64,000 nucleotides of DNA from RYN-230 sp963717125 (GCA_963717125.1 CAVQVG010000006.1:434001-498000), one strand, 5' to 3'; positions 16,592 to 25,829 are shown, numbered from the stretch's first letter. Notes: generated from the sequence alone by a model not told the origin. Program-made: numbers and translations.

Positions 16592-17338
16592 GTGGACGTC
16601 GATGCGCCTGCGCCGGGCGCGGTCACCATCACCCTGGACCGCGCCGCGCGGCGCAACGCGATGACCCCGGCGATGTGGCATGGCCTGGCGGCGATCGGCC
16701 AAACCCTGCCGCCAGCGGTGCGCGTGGTCGTGGTGCGGGGGGCGGGCCCGTCCTTTTCCGCCGGCATCGACCTCCGCTTGTTCTCGCCGGACGGCGTGCC
16801 CGGCGAGGATCCGCTGCCCAGCCCGGCCAGCCCCGGGTTCGAGGAGTGGATCGCGTCCTGCCAGGACGGGTTCAGCTGGCTGGGCAACCCGGCCATCACG
16901 TCGGTGGCCGCGGTGCACGGGCACGCCATCGGCGGCGGCTTCCAGCTCGCGCTGGCCTGCGACCTGCGCATCCTGGCCGACGACGCGCAGCTGTGCATGA
17001 AGGAGCCGCAGCTCGGCCTGGTGCCGGACCTGACCGGGACCAAGCCGCTGGTGGACATCGTCGGCCTGCCGCGCGCGCTGGAGCTGTGCCTGACCGGCCG
17101 CACGGTGGGCGCCGCGGAAGCGGCCCGGCTGCGGCTGGCCGAACTGGTGGTGCCCGGCACGGACCTGGACGGCGCGGTGGGTGACCTGGTGGCCGCGCTG
17201 CTCACGGTGCAGCCGGCGGTGGCCCGGGCGACCAAGGAACTGCTCCGCCAGGCGCCCGGGCACGACGCCGCGGAGCAGGCGGCGGCCGAGCGCCGGATCC
17301 AGGCCGCGCTGCAACGGGACCGGCTGGCTGGGGCTTAG
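16592..17338 (+). CDS. Enoyl-CoA hydratase/isomerase family protein
   Basis: A 248-residue crotonase-fold protein. The oxyanion-hole segments are PSFSAGIDLRLF and HGHAIGGGFQLALACDLRI, and the catalytic-type Glu lies in KEPQLGLVPDLTGT. It probably hydrates or isomerises an acyl-CoA. The start is uncertain: GTG at 16592 is the first usable codon, but the frame is open back to a CTG overlapping the HTH stop at 16551, and the domain's usual start lies close to it. It probably shares the HTH transcript. Confidence 0.87.
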   Translation: MDVDAPAPGAVTITLDRAARRNAMTPAMWHGLAAIGQTLPPAVRVVVVRGAGPSFSAGIDLRLFSPDGVPGEDPLPSPASPGFEEWIASCQDGFSWLGNPAITSVAAVHGHAIGGGFQLALACDLRILADDAQLCMKEPQLGLVPDLTGTKPLVDIVGLPRALELCLTGRTVGAAEAARLRLAELVVPGTDLDGAVGDLVAALLTVQPAVARATKELLRQAPGHDAAEQAAAERRIQAALQRDRLAGA

Positions 17339-17395
17339 CCTTTCGCTATCAGCAGAGTCGGGAAGATCCCGCGGCCGTGAAGGGTTGCTCCGCTC

Positions 17396-19321
17396 ATGTA
17401 CGCAGCGAACTGGCACGCGATGCGGGGGTTCTCCCGGGACCCGTCGGTCACGCAGCAGCGGATCAAGCCCGGGACCGTGCGCAGGATCGCGGGCTATGCC
17501 AGGCCGTACCGGCTGGAACTGACCGTCTTCCTGGCTATGGCGGCGCTGGCCGCGGTGGCCACCGTGGCCGTGCCGCTGCTGCTCAAGAACATCGTCAACG
17601 GCATCCTGGCCCGGAACACCGGCCTGGTGCTCGAGGTGGCGGGGATCACCGCGGGGATCGCGCTGTTCAGCGCTCTGCTCACGTTCGGCCAGCGCTGGTT
17701 CTCCGCGCGGGTCGGTGAAGGGCTGATCTACGATCTGCGCACCGAGGTGTTCGGGCACGTGCAGCAGCAGCCGATCGCGTTCTTCACCCGGGCCCAGACC
17801 GGCTCGCTGGTCAGCCGGCTGAACAGTGACGTGATCGGCGCACAGTCGGCCATCACCTCGACGCTGTCCTCCATCGTGTCCAACGCGCTGACGCTGATCC
17901 TGGTGCTGATCACCATGTTCAGCCTGTCCTGGCTGGTCACCGTCATCTCGCTGGTGCTCCTGCCGGTCTTCGTCATCCCGGCCCGGCTGGTCGGCCGGCG
18001 GCTGCAGCGGTACACCCGGGAGTCCATGCAGCTGGACGCCGAGCTCGGGTCGACCATGACCGAGCGGTTCAACGTGGCCGGCGCCATGCTGGTCAAGCTG
18101 TTCGGCAACCCGCGGCGGGAGAGCGACGCCTACCGCGGCCGGGCCGCCCGGGTCCGGGACATCGGCGTGGTCACCGCGATGTACGGCAGCACCCTGTTCA
18201 TCGCGCTGGCCCTGCTGGCTTCGATGGCCACCGCGGCCACCTACGGGGTCGGCGGGGTGCTGGTCATCCGGGGCGCGTTCCAGCTCGGCACGCTCGTCGC
18301 GCTGACCGCGCTGCTGAGCCGGCTGTACGGGCCGATCACCGCGCTGTCCAACGTGCAGGTGGACGTGATGACCGCGCTGGTCAGCTTCGACCGGGTGTTC
18401 GAGGTGCTCGACCTGAAGCCGCTGATCGCGGAGAAGCCGGACGCGGTGCCGTTGCGCGCCGCCGAGGGCGCCGCGGCGCCCGACATCGAGTTCGACCGGG
18501 TGTCGTTCCGCTACCCGCGGGCCAGCGAAGTGTCGCTGGCCTCGCTGGAGTCGATCGCGCTGCCGGTGCCCGAGCAGGACGGGCCGGGCCAGCCGGTGCT
18601 CCGGGACATCAGCTTCACCGCCCCGCCCGGGCAGCTCACCGCGCTGGTCGGGCCGTCCGGCGCGGGCAAGACCACGATCACCGCCCTGGTGTCGCGGCTG
18701 TACGACCCGGACGAGGGCACGGTACGCGTCGGCGGTCAGGATCTGCGCGACGTCACGTTGCAGTCACTGCATGACGCGGTGGGCGTGGTCACCCAGGACG
18801 CGCACATGTTCCACGACACGATCCGGGCCAACCTGCTGTACGCCCAGGAAGAGGCCACCGAGCAGCAGCTGATCGCCGCCTGCCAGGCGGCGCAGATCTG
18901 GGACCTGGTGGCGGGCCTGCCCGACGGCCTGGACACCGTCGTGGGGGACCGCGGCTACCGGCTGTCCGGCGGCGAGAAGCAGCGGCTGGCCATCGCCCGG
19001 CTGCTGCTCAAGGCGCCGTCCGTGGTGGTCCTCGACGAGGCCACCGCGCACCTGGACTCGGAGTCGGAGGTGGCCGTGCAGGCCGCGCTGAAGACCGCGC
19101 TGACCGGGCGGACGTCGCTGGTCATCGCGCACCGGCTGTCCACCATCCGGGAGGCGGACCAGATCCTGGTCATCGACGAGGGCCGGGTCGCCGAGCGTGG
19201 CACGCACCACGAGCTGCTGGCCGCGGGCGGCCTGTACGCCGAGCTGTACCACACCCAGTTCGCCGGCCAGGAGCCCGCGACCACGGCCAGACTGTCAGCC
19301 GCCGTAGCCGACCCGGCGTAG
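17396..19321 (+). CDS. ABC exporter, fused permease-ATPase
   Basis: A 641-residue half-transporter: six membrane helices (about residues 35-330; for example LTVFLAMAALAAVATVAVPLL), then an ATPase with Walker A GPSGAGKTT, signature LSGGEKQR, Walker B VVVLDEATAHLD and the H-loop IAHRLSTI. It should work as a homodimer, or a heterodimer with a partner elsewhere, exporting a lipid or drug-like substrate. A Ser/Leu-rich insert precedes the ATPase core near residues 370-395. Its 3' end overlaps the convergent sulfotransferase by 27 bases. Confidence 0.93.
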   Translation: MYAANWHAMRGFSRDPSVTQQRIKPGTVRRIAGYARPYRLELTVFLAMAALAAVATVAVPLLLKNIVNGILARNTGLVLEVAGITAGIALFSALLTFGQRWFSARVGEGLIYDLRTEVFGHVQQQPIAFFTRAQTGSLVSRLNSDVIGAQSAITSTLSSIVSNALTLILVLITMFSLSWLVTVISLVLLPVFVIPARLVGRRLQRYTRESMQLDAELGSTMTERFNVAGAMLVKLFGNPRRESDAYRGRAARVRDIGVVTAMYGSTLFIALALLASMATAATYGVGGVLVIRGAFQLGTLVALTALLSRLYGPITALSNVQVDVMTALVSFDRVFEVLDLKPLIAEKPDAVPLRAAEGAAAPDIEFDRVSFRYPRASEVSLASLESIALPVPEQDGPGQPVLRDISFTAPPGQLTALVGPSGAGKTTITALVSRLYDPDEGTVRVGGQDLRDVTLQSLHDAVGVVTQDAHMFHDTIRANLLYAQEEATEQQLIAACQAAQIWDLVAGLPDGLDTVVGDRGYRLSGGEKQRLAIARLLLKAPSVVVLDEATAHLDSESEVAVQAALKTALTGRTSLVIAHRLSTIREADQILVIDEGRVAERGTHHELLAAGGLYAELYHTQFAGQEPATTARLSAAVADPA

Positions 19322-20245
19322 CTCGTCGCCGGCCACCGCCTCGATCTCCGCGGCCTGCGCGGGCAGCAGCACCCGGCGCCAGGACCCCGGCTCGGCCAGC
19401 GACGGGCGGCCCGGCGCGGGCGGTTCCAGGATGCGCACCGGGGCGGCCAGGAAGTCGGAGATGGCGGCGGCCGCGTCGGCGGGCTGCCGGATCACGTCCT
19501 CGTAGCGGAACGTGACCAGCTGCTCCGCGGCCAGCCGGGCGCGCAGCCGGGCCATCTGCCGGACGCTGCCCCGCCAGCGCATCGCGCACTTGGCCGTCAT
19601 GGACAGCCCGGGCCAGGCCGCGCGGTCGGCTTCCTTCTCCAGGCCGAGCAGCGGGTGCGGGAACTCCGCGCCGGTGTCGACGAAACCCGGCTTGAACCAG
19701 GCCAGCACCGACGGGTCGGCCAGCATCCCGGCCACCGCGTCCCGGCCGTCCCGGATGATCTGCAGCACCCGCGCGTCGGGGAACGCGTCGAGCAGCACGT
19801 CCACGCAGTACATCAGGTCCGGGCTGGCGTCGCCGTAGCGGAGCACGGCCTGCTGGCTGACGCACGGGCCCACGCCGTCCAGGCCGCCGGCCTGGCGGCA
19901 CTGCTGGGTGCAGCCCAGGCAGCAGTCCGCGGTCACCTGCCAGGCCTGTGCGAAAGCGTCGCGGAGCACGGTGGCGGCCGCCTCCGGCCGGCCGCGGGAG
20001 ATCGACGGCCGCCGGGCGAACGCCTGCACCACCGGGATGATCCCGCGCTGGCCCAGGGTGAGGTGGAACCCGTCGGACCGCTTCAGCGACCGGGCCAGCA
20101 GATCCGTCCCGGAGCAGGGCGCGCCGATGACGAACACCGGCTGCCGCACCTTCCGGCCGTTGACGACCAGGATGTGCGGTCGCGGCGACTGCGTGGATGC
20201 GCTGGGCGACCTGGCGACCCCAGCGTTGTTGGGACCGGCCGTCAC
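19295..20245 (-). CDS. Sulfotransferase
   Basis: A 316-residue PAPS-dependent sulfotransferase. The 5'-phosphosulfate loop is PVFVIGAPCSGTDLLARSL near residue 40, and the 3'-phosphate-binding region is RVLQIIRDGRDAVAGML. A cysteine cluster (CCLGCTQQC) around residue 110 is unusual. The GTG at 20245 overlaps the stop of the GH15 gene by four bases, so the two are coupled. This suggests the acceptor is a sugar or glycoside handled by that enzyme, but the substrate is not shown by sequence. Confidence 0.87.
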   Translation of the reverse strand: MTAGPNNAGVARSPSASTQSPRPHILVVNGRKVRQPVFVIGAPCSGTDLLARSLKRSDGFHLTLGQRGIIPVVQAFARRPSISRGRPEAAATVLRDAFAQAWQVTADCCLGCTQQCRQAGGLDGVGPCVSQQAVLRYGDASPDLMYCVDVLLDAFPDARVLQIIRDGRDAVAGMLADPSVLAWFKPGFVDTGAEFPHPLLGLEKEADRAAWPGLSMTAKCAMRWRGSVRQMARLRARLAAEQLVTFRYEDVIRQPADAAAAISDFLAAPVRILEPPAPGRPSLAEPGSWRRVLLPAQAAEIEAVAGDELRRVGYGG

Positions 20246-22122
20246 GAGCGCCCGTGCCGCTGGCCGTCCGGCGGCCCGTCTGCCGTCGCGGCGCGGGGGT
20301 GCGCGCCCGCGTGCTGGTCCAGGTTGAGCGCGGTCTGGATGAGCGGCACATGGCTGAACGCCTGTGGCGTGTTGCCGACCTGGCGCTGGTACCGGGGGTC
20401 GTACTCCTCACTGAGCAGGCCGACGTCGTTGCGCAGCGCGAGCAGCCGCTCGAACAGCTCGGCCGCCTCGTCGTCCCGGCCGATCATGTGCAGCGCGTTG
20501 GCCAGCCAGAAGCTGCAGGCCAGGAACGCGCCTTCGCTGCCCGGCAGGCCGTCCGGGCTTTGCTCGCCCGCGCCCTGGGGGGCCAGCTGGTACCGGCGCA
20601 CCAGCCCGTCGCTGACCAGCTCGCGCTGGATGGCTTCCACGGTGGAGATGACCCGCGGGTCGTCCGGCGGCAGGAAGCCCACCTCCGGGATCAGCAGCAC
20701 GGCGGCGTCCAGCTGCGCCGAGCCGTAGTACTGGGTGAACGCGCCGCGCTCCGCGTTGTAGCCCTGCTCGCAGATCTGCCGGCGGATCTCGTCGCGGATG
20801 TCCCGCCAGCGGGCGGCCGGGCCGGGCAGGCCGTCCTCCGTGATGCGCACCGCGCGGTCGAAGGCGACCCACGCCATCACCTTGGAATGCACGAAGTGCC
20901 GCCGTGGGCCGCGCACCTCCCAGATGCCCTCGTCCGGCTCGTTCCAGTGCTTCTCCAGGAAGCCGAGCAGCGCCCGCTGCAGCGACCAGGCGTGCCGGTC
21001 CACCGCGATGCCGGACTCCCGGCCGAGCGTCAGCGCGTCGATGACCTCGCCGTACACGTCCAGCTGGCGCTGGTTCACCGCGGCGTTGCCGATCCGCACC
21101 GGCACCGAGTTCTGGTACCCGGGCAGCCAGTCCGCCTCCCACTCGGCCAGCCGGCGCTCGCCCGCCACCCCGTACATGATCTGCACGTCACCCGGGTCGC
21201 CCGCGATGGCCCGGGCGAGCCAGGCCCGCCAGGCGAACGCCTCCTCGGTGTACCCGGTGCGCAGCAGCGCCTCCAGGGTGATGGTGGCGTCCCGGAGCCA
21301 GCAGTAGCGGTAGTCCCAGTTGCGGACCCCGCCGAGGTCTTCCGGCAGCGAGGTGGTGGCGGCGGCCACGATGCCCCCGGTGGGCTGGTACGTGAGCGCC
21401 TTGAGGGTGATCAGGGACCGGACCACCGGCTCCCGGTAGGCACCCTGGTAGGTGCACCGGGACACCCAGTCGGCCCAGAACTTGGCCGTGGTGGCCTGCG
21501 CCTGGTGCGGGTCGAGCACGTCGGGGGTGCCCTCGTGCGACGGCATGTAGCTGAGCACGAACGGCACCCGCTCGCCCGCCCGGACGGTGAACGTGGCCTG
21601 GTGGGTGAAGCCCCGCCCGGTCAGCGCGACGGGGGTGGCCAGCCAGACCGAGTCCGGGCCGGCCACCCCGGACAGCTGGCCCTCGGCCCGCCGCATCCAG
21701 GGCAGCACCTGGCCGTAGCCGTACCGGACCACCAGCGTGCAGTCCAGCTCGACCGAGCCGGCCAGGCCCTCGACGATGCGCACCAGGGCCAGCGGCAGGC
21801 CGTCCCGCGGCGGCATGAAGTCGGTGACCCGGACCGAGCCGGTGGCCGTCTGCCAGTCGGTCTCCAGGATCAGAGAGTCCGGCTGGTAGCGCCGGCTGGC
21901 CTGCGCGGCGTCCGCGGGGCCGGAGCCCAACGGGTCCCCGCGGCCGGAGCCCGACGGGGCAATCCGCCAGTGGCCGTTGCGGTCCGTGCCGAGCAGCGCG
22001 GCGAAGCAGGCGGCGGAGTCGAACCGCGGCAGGCACAGCCAGTCCACCGAGCCGTCCCGGCTGACCAGCGCCGCCGACTGCATGTCGCCGATGAGCGCGT
22101 AGTCCTCGATCAGGGCAGGCAC
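20242..22122 (-). CDS. Glycoside hydrolase family 15 protein (glucoamylase/trehalase-like)
   Basis: A 626-residue GH15 enzyme. The N-terminal beta-sandwich begins IEDYALIGDMQSAALVSRDG with SVDWLCLPRFDSAACFAALLG; the (alpha/alpha)6 barrel has GGVRNWDYRYCWLRDA, a family signature, and an acid region LPEDLGG. Bacterial members include glucoamylases and mycobacterial trehalase. No signal peptide, so it acts in the cytosol. The GTG at 22122 is chosen because CTGGAGG lies just upstream; the longer in-frame reading to 22146 includes that site. First gene of a two-gene unit with the sulfotransferase. Confidence 0.9.
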   Translation of the reverse strand: MPALIEDYALIGDMQSAALVSRDGSVDWLCLPRFDSAACFAALLGTDRNGHWRIAPSGSGRGDPLGSGPADAAQASRRYQPDSLILETDWQTATGSVRVTDFMPPRDGLPLALVRIVEGLAGSVELDCTLVVRYGYGQVLPWMRRAEGQLSGVAGPDSVWLATPVALTGRGFTHQATFTVRAGERVPFVLSYMPSHEGTPDVLDPHQAQATTAKFWADWVSRCTYQGAYREPVVRSLITLKALTYQPTGGIVAAATTSLPEDLGGVRNWDYRYCWLRDATITLEALLRTGYTEEAFAWRAWLARAIAGDPGDVQIMYGVAGERRLAEWEADWLPGYQNSVPVRIGNAAVNQRQLDVYGEVIDALTLGRESGIAVDRHAWSLQRALLGFLEKHWNEPDEGIWEVRGPRRHFVHSKVMAWVAFDRAVRITEDGLPGPAARWRDIRDEIRRQICEQGYNAERGAFTQYYGSAQLDAAVLLIPEVGFLPPDDPRVISTVEAIQRELVSDGLVRRYQLAPQGAGEQSPDGLPGSEGAFLACSFWLANALHMIGRDDEAAELFERLLALRNDVGLLSEEYDPRYQRQVGNTPQAFSHVPLIQTALNLDQHAGAHPRAATADGPPDGQRHGRS

Positions 22123-22171
22123 GGTACCTCCAGGCTGGGGCTGCACTGCCTGATCGTAGGGCGTGCCGGCA

Positions 22172-22177
22172 TAAGCT
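22172..22177 (+). promoter_or_regulatory. -10 box TAAGCT, leaderless start
   Basis: TAAGCT ends seven bases before the GTG at 22185 and favours it over the out-of-frame GTG at 22178. Confidence 0.45.
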
Positions 22178-22184
22178 GTGCACC

Positions 22185-22550
22185 GTGCACCGATCTCCCC
22201 GTGGCCAAACCGCGTGGCGCGCCGCCGCCAGCCTGCTGCTGGCGGGCGGGCTGCTGGCCGTCACCGGATGCGCTCAGTTCGACGCCGCGCTGGGCAAGCA
22301 GCTGGCGGTGGTCCAGTTCCAGAACGGGACGCCGAACTCCATCCGGATGCAGGTCCGGGCGGCCTGCTCGCACATACCTCAGGCCAGGCCAGAAGCGCTG
22401 CCGACCGATCACAAGGCCTCAGACCTTCTGTATGACGTCAGCTACCGGGTGGACAACGCGAGCAACGCGCAGATCGCCGAGCTCGAACAGTGCCTGCAAA
22501 AATACCCGTCGGTGGTGGGCATTGACATCCAAACGCCCGGGGACAGCTGA
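22185..22550 (+). CDS. Small predicted lipoprotein of unknown function
   Basis: A 121-residue protein with a basic N-terminus, a hydrophobic stretch (AAASLLLAGGLLAVTGC) and a lipobox cysteine near residue 29, so it is probably lipid-anchored outside the membrane. The mature part has two more cysteines (RAACSHIP and LEQCLQKYP) that could form a disulfide, and ends VVGIDIQTPGDS. I do not recognise a named family; the segment CLxxYPxVxGIxI hints at a small alpha-beta domain. Followed by a strong terminator. Confidence 0.7.
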   Translation: MHRSPRGQTAWRAAASLLLAGGLLAVTGCAQFDAALGKQLAVVQFQNGTPNSIRMQVRAACSHIPQARPEALPTDHKASDLLYDVSYRVDNASNAQIAELEQCLQKYPSVVGIDIQTPGDS

Positions 22551-22554
22551 GCCG

Positions 22555-22585
22555 CCGGCCGCCGGGCTAACGGCCCGGCGGCCGG
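22555..22585. terminator. Perfect 13-bp hairpin between convergent genes
   Basis: CCGGCCGCCGGGC, loop TAACG, then the exact complement. It lies between the lipoprotein stop and the universal stress protein stop and could end transcription from both sides. No T run follows, as is common in high-GC bacteria. Confidence 0.7.
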
Positions 22586-22604
22586 GGACCTCATGCCCGC
22601 ACCG

Positions 22605-23036
22605 CTAGCCCGGCGGCGGCTGGCCAGGCACCTTGATCAGGACGACCGGGCACGTCGCGGCGGCCGCGCAGCGCTGGCTGACCGAGCCGAGCACGAGGCC
22701 GGCGAACGGGGACCGGCCCCGGGTGCCCACGGCCAGCAGTTCGGCGTCCTTGGCCGCGATGATCAGCGATTCGGCCGGATCGCCCTCGGCCACCAGGGTG
22801 AGCAGCGGCACCAGGGGCGAGGGCGCGACCGCGCTGACGATCTCGTTGACGTACTTCTTGTAGGACCGCTCGAGTTCCTCGCGGTCGAACGTGCCCGGGA
22901 TGGACAGAAACGGCATCTGCCAGCAGAGCAGCGCGGTCACCGAACCGCCCCGAGCCTGCGCCTCATCGAGCGACCAGCGCAGCGCGGCCTCGCTGTGCGG
23001 CGAGCCGTCCACCCCGACGACAATGCGGTACGTCAT
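22605..23036 (-). CDS. Universal stress protein (UspA family)
   Basis: A 143-residue single-domain UspA protein: MTYRIVVGVDGSPHSEAALRW at the start and the ATP-binding motif G-x2-G-x9-G-S seen in VGTRGRSPFAGLVLGSVS. Such proteins bind ATP and help survival under stress; partners are unknown. The ATG overlaps the stop of the MFS transporter gene by four bases, so it is co-translated with that transporter and may modulate it. Confidence 0.93.
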   Translation of the reverse strand: MTYRIVVGVDGSPHSEAALRWSLDEAQARGGSVTALLCWQMPFLSIPGTFDREELERSYKKYVNEIVSAVAPSPLVPLLTLVAEGDPAESLIIAAKDAELLAVGTRGRSPFAGLVLGSVSQRCAAAATCPVVLIKVPGQPPPG

Positions 23037-24490
23037 GCGGTGGCCTCCTGCGGTCGCACGGCCGGGGGAGCGTAGGCGTCTTCCGAGAGCTCTTCCAGGC
23101 TCTTGCCCTTAGGTTCGGGCAGCAGGAATATGGTCAGCAGCAGCCCCGCCGCAGCCACGATCCCGGCCACGATCTCGGCCCCGCGCAGCCCCCACGAGGA
23201 CGCGAGCATGTCGGGGAAGAGATACGCGCCGGCGAACGCGCCCATTTTGCCCGCGCCGGCGGCGATCCCGCTGGCGGTGGTGCGCACCTCCACCGGGAAG
23301 ATCTCGGACGGGTAGATGAACGTGGTCGTGTTGGGCCCGAACTCGGTGAAGAAGTAGCTGATCCCGTACAGGATGATGAACGTGGCGGCGACGGTCGTCG
23401 CGCTCGGGATGAGGCCGAGCAGCAGGAACATCAGCGCCATCATCCCGAAGCCGAGAGTCTGGATGGTCTTGCGCCCGGTCCTGTCCAGCAACAGGATCGC
23501 CACCACGTACCCGGGCACCGCGAACACCACGAAGATCAGCAGCTGGACCAGGATGTTGTGCAGCTCGGAGGCCTTCGGGTTGAGCAGGGCCAGGATCTCC
23601 GGCGTGGAGATGGTGTTGCCGTAGTAACAGAAGTCGAGCAGCAGCCAGGCGCCCGAGGCGCCGATCAGCCACAGCAGCATGCGGCGGCTGGTGGCCAGGA
23701 TCCTGAAGCCCTCGAGCGCGGTCTGCGGGACCCTCGCCTTCGATTCCCCGATCGGTTTGGCCGGGGCCTTCCCGGCTGAGAAGCCCGGCCCCGTGTCCGT
23801 AGCGGCGGCCACGGCCGCCTCGGCCTCCTCGGTAGCCCCGCCCGCCATCGCGAACCGGGGCGTCTCGTGGATCTGGCGGCGCAGGTAGAACACGGCCAGG
23901 CCGGGGATGGCGCCGATGCCGAGCAGGAGCCGCCAGGTGAGGTTGTCCGAGAGCCCGGAGGCCAGGAAGATCGAGGCGATCAGCGGGCCGACGATGAGGC
24001 CGGCCGCCTGGTTCGCGAACACGGCGCCGACCATCCGCCCCCGGGTCTTCTTGCCGGCGTACTCGCTCATGATCGTCGCGGAGACCGGGTAGTCGCCGCC
24101 GATGCCGATGCCGAGGACGGCGCGGCAGATGAGCAGGAACGTGTAGTTCGGCGCGAACGCGGACGCGATGGCCCCGATGGCCAGGATCAGCACCTCGTAG
24201 CCGTAGATGCGTTTCCGGCCGAGGATGTCGGCGATCCGACCGAAGATCAGGGCGCCGACCGCGGAGGCCAGCAGCGTGATCGAGTTGAGCAGCGAGACCT
24301 GGCTGGTGGACAGGTGCCACTGCGATTTGAGCAGGTAGACCACGATGCCGATGACGAAGAGGTCGTAGGCGTCGGTGAAGAAGCCCATGCCCGAGACGAA
24401 CATGATCTTGATCTGGAACCGGCTGATCTTCGAGTCGTCCAGTGAGTCGAGGATGCTCGGTCCCGAGGTGGGTGCGGTGGTATCACTCAC
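23033..24490 (-). CDS. MFS transporter, phosphate:H+ symporter-like
   Basis: A 485-residue 12-helix MFS protein. The first helix GMGFFTDAYDLFVIGIVV and the loop FGRIADILGRKRIYGYE resemble the PHS (Pho84-like) and sugar porter families; GIGIGGDYPVSATIMSEYA is the conserved helix-4 region. The long central loop (about residues 215-260) is hydrophilic. It may import phosphate or an organic anion; the substrate is inferred. The GTG at 24490 follows a TACGGT -10 box by six bases. Coupled to the universal stress protein. Confidence 0.87.
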   Translation of the reverse strand: MSDTTAPTSGPSILDSLDDSKISRFQIKIMFVSGMGFFTDAYDLFVIGIVVYLLKSQWHLSTSQVSLLNSITLLASAVGALIFGRIADILGRKRIYGYEVLILAIGAIASAFAPNYTFLLICRAVLGIGIGGDYPVSATIMSEYAGKKTRGRMVGAVFANQAAGLIVGPLIASIFLASGLSDNLTWRLLLGIGAIPGLAVFYLRRQIHETPRFAMAGGATEEAEAAVAAATDTGPGFSAGKAPAKPIGESKARVPQTALEGFRILATSRRMLLWLIGASGAWLLLDFCYYGNTISTPEILALLNPKASELHNILVQLLIFVVFAVPGYVVAILLLDRTGRKTIQTLGFGMMALMFLLLGLIPSATTVAATFIILYGISYFFTEFGPNTTTFIYPSEIFPVEVRTTASGIAAGAGKMGAFAGAYLFPDMLASSWGLRGAEIVAGIVAAAGLLLTIFLLPEPKGKSLEELSEDAYAPPAVRPQEATA

Positions 24491-24496
24491 CTGCTG

Positions 24497-24502
24497 ACCG
24501 TA
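24497..24502 (-). promoter_or_regulatory. -10 box TACGGT, leaderless start
   Basis: On the minus strand TACGGT is followed by six bases and the GTG of the MFS gene. Confidence 0.5.
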
Positions 24503-24710
24503 GGCAGCGAAACCCTAAGAAGAGGTAAGCACCGCTGGTCAGGGACGTGTGGCCTGGGTGAACACACGGTAACGAAAAGATTTCTCGTTGTTATCGACCG
24601 ATCAGTGCGGCCCGCGGTGAACCAGTCCGGCGATCTTCGCGCAGCCCCGGCGCAGCCGGGCGGGTGGCCTGGTGGCAGAGGGATTGCGCGCTACCGGCGC
24701 GGGTATGGTT

Positions 24711-24767
24711 TAATCACCATTGCCTATCAAACAGATCGACATACTAAGCTGATAGACAAGGTGGTTA
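24711..24767 (+). promoter_or_regulatory. Nested inverted repeats covering the RBS of the ABC importer operon
   Basis: TAATCACC (24711) can pair with GGTGGTTA (24760, one G-T pair), and inside it CTATCA (24724) pairs with TGATAG (24750). The outer arm holds the AAGGTGG ribosome binding site six bases before the ATG at 24771. It could hide the site in RNA, or be an operator in DNA. The rest of the 280-base gap shows no gene. Confidence 0.4.
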
Positions 24768-24770
24768 TCA

Positions 24771-25829
24771 ATGAGACGGGTCCTCGTCGCGGCCGGAGCC
24801 GCTGTAGCTGTCACCGCCCTCGCCGCCGGATGCTCGTCATCCTCGGCTTCCTCGGGCTCCTCGGGTTCTTCTGGTAGTGCTTCTGCGCCGGTCACCCTGC
24901 GCCTGGGCTTCCTGGCCAACATCACCCACGCCTCGGCGCTGGTCGCGCTCAAGGAAGGCTTCTTCGCCAAGAGCCTGGGCAAGAACGTCACGCTCAAGAC
25001 CTCCGTGTTCAGCTCGGGCACCCAGGAGACCACCGCGCTGCTGGCCGGCCAGCTGGACGCGGCCTACGTGGGCCCCAACCCGGCCATCAACGCCTGGCAG
25101 AAGTCCAGCGGCAAGGCCATCAAGATCATCTCTGGTGCGGCGTCCGGCGGCGCGGCGCTCGTGGTCAAGCCCAGCATCAGCAGCGTCAGCCAGCTCAAGG
25201 GGCAGAAGCTGGCCACCCCGTCGCTCGGCAACACGCAGGACGTCGCGCTGCGCTACTACCTCAAGTCGCACGGGCTGACCACCACGCAGACCAGCGGCGG
25301 CGACGTGCCGATCACCCCGATCTCGCCCAACTCGGACGCGGTGCTGGAGTTCAAGTCCGGCCAGATCGCGGGCGGCTGGGAGCCGGCCCCGTATGACGTC
25401 GAGATGCAGCAGGACGGCGGCAAGGTGCTGGTGAACGAGGCCAGCCTGTGGCCGGGCGGCCAGTTCGTCACCACCAACCTGGTCGTCGCGCAGTCCTTCC
25501 TGGCCGCCCACCCCAGCGTGGTGACCGGGCTGCTGAAGGGGCAGATCGAGGCGAACAACTTCATCCACCAGAGCACGACGGCCGCCGAGACGGCGGCCAA
25601 CGCCGAGCTGACCGCGCTGACCGGCAAGGGCCTGAAGTCCGCGGTGCTGCCGCTGGCGTTCAAGCAGATCACCTTCACCGATGACCCGATCGCCTCCTCG
25701 CTGGCCACCGACGCCAAGCACGCCGAGGCGGTGGGCCTGCTCAAGCCGGTCAACCTGACCGGCATCTACGACCTCGGCCCGCTCAACGCCCTGCTCAAAG
25801 CCGACGGACAGACACAGGTGAGCCCATGA
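24771..25829 (+). CDS. ABC importer solute-binding lipoprotein (SsuA/TauA/NrtA-like)
   Basis: A 352-residue lipoprotein with signal peptide MRRVLVAAGAAVAVTALAAGC (lipobox cysteine at 21), a Ser/Gly linker, and an NMT1/SsuA-like domain: LRLGFLANITHASALVALKEG, QLDAAYVGPNPAINAWQ and LATPSLGNTQDVALRYYL. It binds a small anion outside the membrane. The family covers sulfonates, taurine, nitrate and thiamine precursors; sulfonate is favoured because other sulfur genes are nearby, but this is weak. Its stop overlaps the ATPase gene by four bases. Confidence 0.88.
   Translation: MRRVLVAAGAAVAVTALAAGCSSSSASSGSSGSSGSASAPVTLRLGFLANITHASALVALKEGFFAKSLGKNVTLKTSVFSSGTQETTALLAGQLDAAYVGPNPAINAWQKSSGKAIKIISGAASGGAALVVKPSISSVSQLKGQKLATPSLGNTQDVALRYYLKSHGLTTTQTSGGDVPITPISPNSDAVLEFKSGQIAGGWEPAPYDVEMQQDGGKVLVNEASLWPGGQFVTTNLVVAQSFLAAHPSVVTGLLKGQIEANNFIHQSTTAAETAANAELTALTGKGLKSAVLPLAFKQITFTDDPIASSLATDAKHAEAVGLLKPVNLTGIYDLGPLNALLKADGQTQVSP

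Noticed and set aside
20197..22608. An 803-residue plus-strand open frame
   Set aside because: It is the antisense shadow of the GH15 gene, with the low-complexity His/Arg/Val composition of such shadows.
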